From Bacteroidales bacterium (GTDB taxonomy: Bacteria > Bacteroidota > Bacteroidia > Bacteroidales > UBA932): a stretch of DNA of 5,286 nucleotides. The stretch is from contig JAAZCF010000124.1 of the NCBI GenBank assembly GCA_012513425.1, forward strand, positions 1-5,286. Direction: 5' to 3'. The notes below the pieces were generated by a model. It searched no databases and was not told the origin of the DNA. It was given only the letters and a program-made list of their open reading frames with translations. Below are positions 1 through 5,286 of this stretch, one piece after another. The position numbers and the translations under genes are program-made. Position 1 is the stretch's first letter, and every line of letters begins with the position of its first letter.

Positions 1-158
1 GCCAAGGGGTGGGCAGTGTCTGCATAATCCATGCTTTCTATTGAGTCTGTGCCAAAATCTTTGATATCGTAGCCAAGTTCAGTCAAAAATGGTTTAAGTT
101 GCTCTTTTAGTTCGTATCCCGCATGGTCCGAAGCCATGCCGATGAGTTGTTTTTTCAT
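1..158 (-). CDS. rpiB: Ribose-5-phosphate isomerase B, N-terminal part (cut by window edge)
   Basis: RpiB interconverts ribose 5-phosphate and ribulose 5-phosphate in the cytoplasmic non-oxidative pentose phosphate pathway. Only 52 complete codons are in the window; the reading frame is open to the edge. The translation begins MKKQLIGMASDHAGYELKEQ. It carries the family's N-terminal (G/A)SDHAG-type motif at residues 10-14, whose Asp11 and His12 correspond to substrate-binding residues, then LGYDIKDFGT (residues 28-37) and DYADTAHPL (44-52), matching the usual DYPDxAxxLA segment. The catalytic Cys and His of the family lie further on and cannot be checked. The ATG at 158 sits 5 bases after the ftsZ stop, without a Shine-Dalgarno sequence, so translation is probably coupled to ftsZ. 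A sugar-phosphate isomerase of the LacAB/RpiB family other than RpiB is possible but less likely. Finding rpiB directly after ftsZ is not the arrangement I expect in Bacteroides. Confidence 0.9.
   Translation of the reverse strand, partial: MKKQLIGMASDHAGYELKEQLKPFLTELGYDIKDFGTDSIESMDYADTAHPL
121..139 (-). other. UUCG-capped hairpin inside the start of rpiB
   Basis: On the mRNA strand the sequence reads GCATGG CTTCGGA CCATGC. The six-base arms are perfectly complementary. One further C-G pair can form if one A is bulged, which gives a cUUCGg tetraloop, a known hyperstable RNA loop. It covers about nucleotides +20 to +38 of rpiB, just downstream of the initiating ribosome's footprint, so it could slow or tune initiation. 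The same bases encode the conserved GMASDHA segment, so the pairing may be a by-product of coding. There is no U-tract, so it is not an intrinsic terminator. Confidence 0.4.
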
Positions 159-163
159 ATTAT

Positions 164-1423
164 CTACAAAGTATCTTTTTCTATTTGTTGTTTTGCGTGC
201 TGAGCTTTTAGCGCTATTTCGCGACGTTCATAGGCTGGTTCTGCTTCCAATCTTGTTATTTCTTCGATAGAAGAAACTACCAAGTCAGGTTTACCTTTTA
301 GAAGCTCTCGTTTGGTGATAATTATTGAAGACTGAGGTTGCAAAGGAGTACCAGTCTTATATGTAATGCCCTCTTGTGGCATCTCAACTAAAATGATATT
401 GCCTTTATTGATTTCAAATTCGTCTACTATAGGAATAATGCCCATTGCGAAGCCTGTGGCAATGATAGTAACGCTGATCTTATCTTTCATTGAGTCGTCT
501 TTAATAACTCCGCGTTTGAAATTGCTCGTCTCGCCGGTGTATTCTTTTATGTAGTCCATGATTTGGGACAACTCTTCAGACTTGAGAGCATGCTCTTCTT
601 CAGAGCTGGAAGTAATGTTGACCAAGGCTCTTGTAGCTTCATTAATGTTGATGCCATTCAGAAGTGGTGAATGAAATGCCATATCTACAGCTTTTTTGCA
701 TCTGTCGCTGCCACTGGCCTCACCAATTCCCATAATGGCCATACCACTATCTTTCATCACTTTCTTTACATCGGCAAAGTCAACATGAATAAATCCATGG
801 CTGGTAATAACTTCAGCAATGCTTTTGACAGCAGTAGCTAAGACTTCATCAGCTTTTGCGAAGGAGCGGAATATGTCTAACTTGCCGTAAACATCGTATA
901 TTTTTTCATTGTCAATTATAAGCAAAGAATCTAAATATTTGTTGAGTTCCTTTATCCCTTGACTGGCTCTGAAAAGGCATTCATTGCCTTCGTCTCGGAA
1001 AGGTAGAGTAACAACACCAACAGTAAGTAAATTTTTTCCCTTTGCAATAGAAGCAATGAAAGGAGCTGCTCCCGTGCCTGTGCCGCCACCCATACCGCAA
1101 GTGATGAATACCATCTCGGTGTTTCCGTCCAACATTTGCTCGATCTCGGCTTTTGACTCAGCGGCCGCCTTTTGACCGATGAGAGGATCTGTACCGCAAC
1201 CTAAACCTTTGGTCGTGATAGGACCTAACTGCACTTTATGAGGCACCGGACTATCGTTGAGATGTTGAAAATCGCTGTTGCATACCACATAATCAACATC
1301 TTCTAAGCCTAAATTATACATATAACTGACAGCATTTGTGCCACCACCGCCAACTCCAATGACCTTAATTATGTTTTTTGACTCTTCCCAATTTGAAGGA
1401 ACCAGAGAACTATCTTCTTTCAT
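164..1423 (-). CDS. ftsZ: Cell division protein FtsZ (tubulin-like GTPase)
   Basis: FtsZ polymerises with GTP into the midcell Z-ring that recruits the divisome. The 419-residue protein is normal length for Bacteroidota. Visible in order: a short N-terminal extension (1-17); the T1 loop GVGGGGTNAV (23-32); GLGCG (73-77, T3 region); the tubulin signature GGGTGTG (112-118, T4); PFRDEG (141-146); the guanine-contacting helix SFAKADEVL (187-195); and the T7 synergy loop HVDFAD (213-218), with catalytic Asp215 and Asp218. The C-terminal domain follows, with SPLLNGININEA (252-263) and VTIIATG (318-324). A linker leads to a probable conserved C-terminal peptide EAEPAYERR (393-401), the likely FtsA-binding tail, followed by 18 more charged, helix-prone residues. 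Two positions are odd: Cys149 where E. coli has Arg142, and His213 where the family has Asn. The start at 1423 is the only one that leaves the usual extension before T1. It lies 15 bases after ftsA and has no Shine-Dalgarno sequence. Confidence 0.97.
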   Translation of the reverse strand: MKEDSSLVPSNWEESKNIIKVIGVGGGGTNAVSYMYNLGLEDVDYVVCNSDFQHLNDSPVPHKVQLGPITTKGLGCGTDPLIGQKAAAESKAEIEQMLDGNTEMVFITCGMGGGTGTGAAPFIASIAKGKNLLTVGVVTLPFRDEGNECLFRASQGIKELNKYLDSLLIIDNEKIYDVYGKLDIFRSFAKADEVLATAVKSIAEVITSHGFIHVDFADVKKVMKDSGMAIMGIGEASGSDRCKKAVDMAFHSPLLNGININEATRALVNITSSSEEEHALKSEELSQIMDYIKEYTGETSNFKRGVIKDDSMKDKISVTIIATGFAMGIIPIVDEFEINKGNIILVEMPQEGITYKTGTPLQPQSSIIITKRELLKGKPDLVVSSIEEITRLEAEPAYERREIALKAQHAKQQIEKDTL

Positions 1424-1438
1424 TTTATTATGAGGTGA
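1424..1438 (-). promoter_or_regulatory. ftsA-ftsZ junction: leader without Shine-Dalgarno, anti-SD-like bases
   Basis: The mRNA-strand sequence between the ftsA stop and the ftsZ ATG is TCACCTCATAATAAA. It has no purine-rich ribosome binding site. Instead, ATCACCTC, which includes the last A of the ftsA stop codon, is identical to eight bases of the conserved 16S rRNA 3' end (GGATCACCTCCTTT), that is, to the anti-Shine-Dalgarno itself. The seven bases before the ATG are A/T only, with A at -3 and -6, as is typical of Bacteroidota starts. Initiation of ftsZ is therefore probably by coupling to ftsA and by an unstructured A-rich leader. The anti-SD resemblance may be chance. Confidence 0.45.
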
Positions 1439-2827
1439 TTAAGCGTTATTATTGAGTTGACCATCAAACAGACTTCCAAATACATTGCTTATGCTGGATT
1501 TATTCTGTTTCTCCTTATTTTGTTTGGGTCCTTTCTTACCTCCGAACAATCTGCCACCTGAGTTACTTTTAACCATAGCTTCTTCAGTTTTCGGCAGATC
1601 TTCTCCAAAAATGTTTGTACTCTGGCTGCTGCTTAAATCAACTGAAGGCACTTGTTGAGTAGTGTAAAGAACATCAATTTCATTCCGACCACAAATTAAT
1701 GATCCAACCGCTGAACTTGAATTTGCATCGAAGCTACTTTCGGTTGAATTGTCTGAAATATTGCCGGAAGCATTGCCCAATCTGACATTTTTCTCAAATA
1801 CAGCTTTAGCTAAATCTCGAATGTACTCCATGTAGCAAGTGCCACCCGTAATTACAAATCCAGCAGGTATTTTGTTCCAAAAGCCGGATTGTTCAATTAC
1901 ATATTTAACGGCTTCAAATATTTCTGTCATTCTGGCTTCAATCACTTGCACCAATTTAAGCAATTCGACATCTGTATTGCCTATTCCGCCGGCTCCTTGA
2001 ATAACTAGTTTCATGGTGTCATTTACTCCATCGGCTATACATTTGCCATATTTAGTCTTTACCAATTCTGCCATCTCTGCAGTAATGCAGGCTACAGTCT
2101 TGATGTCATCAGTGACGCTCTGCCCTGCAAAAGGAATACAAGCAACGAATCGTACAATGTGATCTTTGACAATGACAATGTCTGTAGTGCCGGCTCCAAT
2201 GTCCAACAATACTACTCCATTTTCTGACTCATTTTGCTTTAAAGTTGCCATTGCAGAACCAATAGGCGAAATAATTGTATGAAGGACTGAAAGACCTGCT
2301 GCTTTTATTACTTCATATTTATTTCGAATAGAAGATTCTTTTCCAATAATCACTTCATAGTAAGCATCTATTTTGGAACCTTTCATGCCTTCTAGCTCGT
2401 CTGGTGCAATGCCGATGCGATCATCAATATCATAGCTTTGTGGAATGGATTTCATGATTCTTTCATCAGAATTGACTTTGAACTTTAGAGATTCGTTATT
2501 CAAGCTTTTGATTTCTTCAGAACTAATACTATCGTCAGGGCGCTTTCTTTCTCTACTTACTTTGACTTTTTCATTACGAATATTTTGTCCCCAGAGACAT
2601 AAAGTAATCTCTCTAATGCAGCAAGAAACTTCACTTTCAGCTTTCTCAATAGCTATATTTAAGGCGTCAACCACCTTCTTTTGGTTTTCAACATCTCCAC
2701 GTCTGATACCTTTACGTATAGGCACTATGCAATGAGCCACAATCTTTGCTTCAAAGTCTGTGTTTTGTCCAACTACTACAGTTACTTTAGTGGAACTCAA
2801 TTCTACGACTGTCAGATAACTATTCAT
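1439..2827 (-). CDS. ftsA: Cell division protein FtsA (actin-like Z-ring membrane anchor)
   Basis: FtsA is a cytoplasmic actin-fold ATP-binding protein that tethers FtsZ filaments to the inner membrane and recruits later divisome proteins. The 462 residues show the phosphate-1 strand-loop VVELSSTKVTVVVG (7-20), then the FtsA-specific 1C/SHS2 region (about 85-165), with SIPQSYDID (127-135). After that come VLHTIISPIGSAMATL (181-196), the phosphate-2 motif VVLLDIGAGTTDIVIV (205-220), IPFAGQSVTDDI (231-242), ELVKTKYG (254-261), the adenosine motif GFVITGGT (323-330) and SSAVGSLICG (371-380). A polar Ser/Asn/Lys-rich linker (about 386-445) ends in SISNVFGSLF (445-454), a plausible amphipathic membrane-targeting helix. 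The position that is Gly in the E. coli phosphate-1 loop (EIGTAK) is Ser11 here. The start at 2827 gives the usual few residues before the first strand. It follows ftsQ by 11 bases, with an AAGAAAGAAAAAT leader instead of a strong ribosome binding site. Confidence 0.95.
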   Translation of the reverse strand: MNSYLTVVELSSTKVTVVVGQNTDFEAKIVAHCIVPIRKGIRRGDVENQKKVVDALNIAIEKAESEVSCCIREITLCLWGQNIRNEKVKVSRERKRPDDSISSEEIKSLNNESLKFKVNSDERIMKSIPQSYDIDDRIGIAPDELEGMKGSKIDAYYEVIIGKESSIRNKYEVIKAAGLSVLHTIISPIGSAMATLKQNESENGVVLLDIGAGTTDIVIVKDHIVRFVACIPFAGQSVTDDIKTVACITAEMAELVKTKYGKCIADGVNDTMKLVIQGAGGIGNTDVELLKLVQVIEARMTEIFEAVKYVIEQSGFWNKIPAGFVITGGTCYMEYIRDLAKAVFEKNVRLGNASGNISDNSTESSFDANSSSAVGSLICGRNEIDVLYTTQQVPSVDLSSSQSTNIFGEDLPKTEEAMVKSNSGGRLFGGKKGPKQNKEKQNKSSISNVFGSLFDGQLNNNA

Positions 2828-2838
2828 ATTTTTCTTTC

Positions 2839-3603
2839 TTATTTGCAGATAATCTGATTCTTATATTGTAAATTCACTTGGGTATATTTTGAACCTTCCT
2901 CTGAAGGAAGAATAGTCTTATAAAAAATTGCCAGCTTTTCTAATTTGCTGTCTGCTCCTGAGGCATCTCCAAACTGTATCGTAAAAGGTCTTTTACGAGG
3001 ATACAGCACGATATCGCCGTCAGATAGTACATCAATTTGCTCTATCTCATCACTCCAATAGGCATTGTTGCGAATTTTCTCGCTAAGAGAAATCATCTCC
3101 ATCAGCCAAGAATTGTCTGAATAGTTTCCTCTGAACTCAAGGTCAATTACTATTGGAAATTCTCCGGTGATAATTGGCAATTTCAGGGCTCTTTTGACTG
3201 TCAATGGCAAAACAAATCCATTAGCATCGCAATAAAAGCTATTTTGGTTGTCCAAAAACCTTACTACAGGCTCTCTTTGATTCACACTGATGACCAATTT
3301 GTCAGGATAAATGATATAAGCTTGGGCTTGATTTATGACACTTGTTCCGGATAATTGTTTTTCCAACCCATCGCAATTTATGTCAAGCAAAGCTTTTCCC
3401 AATATGCTATCTGCAATCATCGCTCTAATTTCCGGAGCTGATATAAAATTCTTGTCGAGACTGTCTTGAATGACTATTTCTATGTTGTCGCACACCAAAG
3501 AAGGCTTTTGCTTAGCCTCAAGCTTTGATACAAAGAAGAAATATGCCCCAAAAACACTTGTGACAACCACACAAAACAATATCGCCAATATCTTCTTAAA
3601 CAT
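2839..3603 (-). CDS. ftsQ: Cell division protein FtsQ/DivIB
   Basis: FtsQ is a bitopic inner-membrane protein that, with FtsB and FtsL, connects the cytoplasmic ring to periplasmic septal wall synthesis. The 254-residue protein has a short basic cytoplasmic start (MFKK), one membrane segment (about 5-25), then a periplasmic part. A POTRA-like region (about 37-108) ends in the typical VNQREPVVR (107-115). The beta domain follows, with FYCDANGFVLPL (123-134), LPIITGEF (142-149), DEIEQIDVL (185-193) and the C-terminal strand YTQVNLQYKNQIICK (240-254). That ending and length fit Bacteroidota FtsQ; there is no long cytoplasmic tail. Periplasmic cysteines stand at 38, 77, 125 and 253. The gene starts inside the last codons of murC (8-base overlap, ATGTTTAA) and has no Shine-Dalgarno sequence, so reinitiation after MurC synthesis is likely. 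Sequence conservation in this family is low, and the call rests on topology, motifs and position. Confidence 0.93.
   Translation of the reverse strand: MFKKILAILFCVVVTSVFGAYFFFVSKLEAKQKPSLVCDNIEIVIQDSLDKNFISAPEIRAMIADSILGKALLDINCDGLEKQLSGTSVINQAQAYIIYPDKLVISVNQREPVVRFLDNQNSFYCDANGFVLPLTVKRALKLPIITGEFPIVIDLEFRGNYSDNSWLMEMISLSEKIRNNAYWSDEIEQIDVLSDGDIVLYPRKRPFTIQFGDASGADSKLEKLAIFYKTILPSEEGSKYTQVNLQYKNQIICK
2895..2910 (-). other. Small hairpin near the 3' end of ftsQ
   Basis: The mRNA strand reads CTTCCT TCAG AGGAAG, a perfect 6-bp stem with a four-base loop. It lies about 55 bases before the ftsQ stop and encodes LPSEEG. No U-tract follows (GTTCAAAATAT), so it is not an intrinsic terminator. 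It could be an mRNA stability or processing element between ftsQ and ftsA, or simply coding-sequence coincidence. Confidence 0.25.
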
Positions 3604-4951
3604 TTTTTATTAAGTCTTCAATAGGCTTGATGAAACGGTCAATATCACCAGCACCGAATGTAACAAGCACATCTATATCTTTTGAGGAAAGGTATTCTAA
3701 CAAATCCTCTTTTTGAACAAGAGTTTTGTCATTGATGGTCACTTTATCCAAAATCATTTCACTGAATACTCCCGTAATTGGTAATTCCCTGGCTGGATAG
3801 ATTGGAAGCATGACAAGGCTATCAAGACCGCTAAGAGCCTGAGAAAACTCAGCAGCAAAGTCGCGGGTGCGAGTATATAAATGAGGTTGGAAGATGCCTA
3901 AAATCTTACGATCAGGGAAGATATTGCGAATAGAACTGATAGCAGACATAATCTCTTTTGGATGATGAGCATAATCATCAACATATGCTTTTTTGCTATC
4001 ACTATATCGAATATCCATGCGTCTTTCAACTCCCTGGAATGAAGCCAGTGCATTTTTTACGCGTATAGGATTGATTTTTTTATAACTGAGTGCGACTGCC
4101 GTGGCTGCTACTGCATTTTCAACATTGATCCAGCCTGGTACTCCCACAGTGCAATGCTCAATTTTGCCACCCGGATAATTCATGCAAAAGTCAAAGCGAC
4201 CTTCAGCTAAAGGTTTTATGTCACTGGCATAAAAATCACAAGGTTTGTTAAAGGAATATCTGAAAACTTTGGCTTTTATTGAATCCAATGGTAGGTCAAC
4301 GCCTTCCTTAAGAATCAATTTGCCTCCTATTTTTATTTGAGAAGCAAATTGTGAGAAAGCATCAACTACATTTTGCTTATTGCCATAAATGTCAAGATGG
4401 TCTGCATCAATGTAAGTAATCACAGCAACGTCGGGATGAAGTTGCAAAAAAGAACGATCATACTCGTCAGCCTCGGCTACTAATGCATCTGAATCTCCAA
4501 GTAATAAATTGCTATGATAGTTTTTTGAAATACCACCCAAAAATGCACTGCAGCCAACTCCGCTTTCTGTGAGAATATGGGCTAGCAGGGTGCTGGTTGT
4601 TGTTTTTCCATGAGTGCCTGATACTGCCAGGCAGTCTTTTCCGGCTGTAATCTGACCCAATGCGCGGGAACGCTTGCTGATAGCATAGCCCTTATCTTTG
4701 ACGTATTGCAATTCTGCCAAATCTTCAGGTATGGCAGGGGTATAAATGACAAAAGTATTGTCAGTGTTAAGTGGGATTAGGTCCGGTCTGTCTTCGTAAT
4801 GGACCTCAATTCCTTCTTTTTCCAAGGCGGAAGTAAGTTGGGAAGGAGTTATGTCATATCCGGATACATTCTTGCCTTCATGCTTGAAATATCTAGCTAT
4901 TGCGCTCATCCCAATTCCGCCAATACCTATGAAATAATAATTATCGTACAT
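3596..4951 (-). CDS. murC: UDP-N-acetylmuramate--L-alanine ligase MurC
   Basis: MurC is the cytoplasmic ATP-dependent ligase that adds L-alanine to UDP-MurNAc, the first amino-acid step of the peptidoglycan stem peptide. The 451 residues are full length and all three Mur-ligase domains are visible. The N-terminal Rossmann-like domain has GIGGIGMSAIA (9-19). The central ATPase has the P-loop SGTHGKTTT (111-119), EADEYDRSF (160-168) and DADHLD (182-187), with metal- and substrate-binding acidic and histidine residues. The C-terminal domain has FQGVERRMD (305-313), VDDYAHHPKEI (324-334), FQPHLYTRTRDF (354-365), LPIYPARELPI (382-392) and TFGAGDID (431-438). DYAHHP, together with the GIGGIGMS start, separates MurC from MurD, MurE and MurF; Mpl is less likely given the operon position. 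In GWINVENA (273-280) an Ile stands where many MurC proteins have His (GxHNxxNA). The start at 4951 overlaps the murG end by 11 bases. A weak AAGGA lies 10 bases upstream, the nearest thing to a ribosome binding site in this window. Confidence 0.97.
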   Translation of the reverse strand: MYDNYYFIGIGGIGMSAIARYFKHEGKNVSGYDITPSQLTSALEKEGIEVHYEDRPDLIPLNTDNTFVIYTPAIPEDLAELQYVKDKGYAISKRSRALGQITAGKDCLAVSGTHGKTTTSTLLAHILTESGVGCSAFLGGISKNYHSNLLLGDSDALVAEADEYDRSFLQLHPDVAVITYIDADHLDIYGNKQNVVDAFSQFASQIKIGGKLILKEGVDLPLDSIKAKVFRYSFNKPCDFYASDIKPLAEGRFDFCMNYPGGKIEHCTVGVPGWINVENAVAATAVALSYKKINPIRVKNALASFQGVERRMDIRYSDSKKAYVDDYAHHPKEIMSAISSIRNIFPDRKILGIFQPHLYTRTRDFAAEFSQALSGLDSLVMLPIYPARELPITGVFSEMILDKVTINDKTLVQKEDLLEYLSSKDIDVLVTFGAGDIDRFIKPIEDLIKNV

Positions 4952-5286
4952 CTTTCGAATTTCCTTTTTTCATCTCTATTATCATCTCCGCAATAACTTT
5001 GGCAGCATCTTTTTTGCCAAGTTTGAGAATATTTTGTTCCATCTGTGCGATTTTGCCGTTGTTATGTAGTAGAACTTCGGCTGTGTCCATCAATAGATTG
5101 ACTGCTTCATTGTCTATCACCATAAGAGCGGCATCTTTTTCCACCAAAGCCATGGCATTGTGTCTTTGGTGATCTTCAGAAACATTCGGCGAAGGTACAA
5201 AAATGGTTGCTTTTCCAGCTACACAAAGTTCGGAAATAGTACCTGCTCCAGCTCTTGAAACGATGATATCTGACACAGCATAAGCA
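4941..5286 (-). CDS. murG: Lipid II synthase MurG, C-terminal part (cut by window edge)
   Basis: MurG transfers GlcNAc from UDP-GlcNAc to lipid I on the cytoplasmic face of the inner membrane, making lipid II. The last 114 complete codons are present. The frame is open to the window edge, beginning AYAVSDIIVSRAGAGT, so the GTG at 5276 is an internal Val codon and not the start. The fragment is the C-terminal UDP-GlcNAc-binding half of a GT-B glycosyltransferase. It shows SRAGAGTISEL (fragment residues 10-20), matching the SRSGALTVSE loop of E. coli MurG with its ribose-binding Glu (here Glu19). It then has FVPSPNVSEDHQRHNAMAL (29-47), with Gln40 and Asn43 at donor-site positions. The final helix is Lys-rich (MIIEMKKGNSKDVR). 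The end overlaps murC by 11 bases, so the two are probably translationally coupled. Confidence 0.94.
   Translation of the reverse strand, partial: AYAVSDIIVSRAGAGTISELCVAGKATIFVPSPNVSEDHQRHNAMALVEKDAALMVIDNEAVNLLMDTAEVLLHNNGKIAQMEQNILKLGKKDAAKVIAEMIIEMKKGNSKDVR

Noticed and set aside
167..175. GATACTTTG on the minus strand just before rpiB, resembling the Bacteroidota -7 promoter box TAnnTTTG
   Set aside because: The spacing between TA and TTTG is one base short, no -33 TTTG partner is evident, and it lies inside the ftsZ 3' end only a few bases from the rpiB start.
366..554. Plus-strand open frame opposite ftsZ (62 codons)
   Set aside because: It is a shadow of the strongly supported ftsZ gene on the other strand, with no ribosome binding site or recognisable protein features.
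984..1175. Plus-strand open frame opposite the FtsZ GTP-binding region (63 codons)
   Set aside because: Its composition, including a Pro/Val run, mirrors the GGGTGTG coding region of ftsZ read backwards; it is a shadow frame.
1432..1439. GAGGTGAT on the plus strand, looking like a strong Shine-Dalgarno site
   Set aside because: No start codon with a usable open frame follows at proper spacing on the plus strand (TAAGCGTTATT follows), so it does not mark a gene.
2445..2735. Plus-strand open frame opposite ftsA (96 codons)
   Set aside because: It is Leu/Ser-rich as expected from the complement of a charged coding region. It lies wholly inside ftsA, and no homology is recognisable.
3599..3610. 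Missing murB or ddl between murC and ftsQ as a possible deletion
   Set aside because: murC and ftsQ overlap cleanly, and direct murC-ftsQ adjacency is the usual Bacteroidota order, so nothing appears lost.
4615..4633. Inverted repeat TGCCTG/CAGGCA with a 7-base loop inside murC
   Set aside because: It sits in the conserved coding region just before the MurC P-loop, with no U-tract or junction nearby; coding constraint explains it adequately.
4799..4996. Plus-strand open frame across the murC/murG junction (65 codons)
   Set aside because: It overlaps two well-supported minus-strand genes and has no features of its own.
5274..5276. GTG as a possible start codon for a short gene upstream of murC
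   Set aside because: The frame continues to the window edge, and the residues before it (AYA) fit the MurG family, so the GTG is an internal Val codon.

Overview
The window is a continuous run of cell-wall and cell-division genes, all on the minus strand. It is the distal part of a dcw (division and cell wall) cluster. In transcription order, from high to low coordinates, it holds murG (3' part only), murC, ftsQ, ftsA, ftsZ and the first 52 codons of rpiB. There is no non-coding stretch longer than 15 bases. I see no RNA gene, mobile element, CRISPR array, terminator or convincing promoter.

The organism is most likely a member of the Bacteroidota, probably Bacteroidales. Three things point there. 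MurG-MurC-FtsQ-FtsA-FtsZ without murB or ddl between murC and ftsQ is the usual order in that phylum. The proteins look like that group: FtsQ ends in YKNQIICK, FtsZ has a SPVPHKVQLG segment and an EPAYERR C-terminal peptide, and MurG has VPSPNVSEDHQ. Start codons are preceded by A-rich leaders and mostly lack a Shine-Dalgarno sequence. The DNA is moderately AT-rich. The FtsZ and FtsA sequences are somewhat diverged, which suggests a less-studied lineage, but I cannot place it to family.

Layout: murG (5286-4941) overlaps murC (4951-3596) by 11 bases, and murC overlaps ftsQ (3603-2839) by 8. ftsQ and ftsA (2827-1439) are 11 bases apart, ftsA and ftsZ (1423-164) 15 apart, and ftsZ and rpiB (158 to the edge) 5 apart. 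This packing implies one polycistronic mRNA with translational coupling.

Functionally, MurG completes lipid II at the membrane and MurC makes an early cytoplasmic peptidoglycan precursor. FtsZ forms the division ring, FtsA tethers it to the membrane, and FtsQ links the ring to the periplasmic wall-synthesis machinery. RpiB belongs to the pentose phosphate pathway and appears to be a metabolic gene appended to the operon.

I found no hidden novel system. The points worth a second look are two substitutions in the FtsZ GTPase site (Cys149 and His213), a Ser in the FtsA phosphate-1 loop, an anti-Shine-Dalgarno-like sequence just before ftsZ, and a UUCG-capped hairpin at the start of rpiB.
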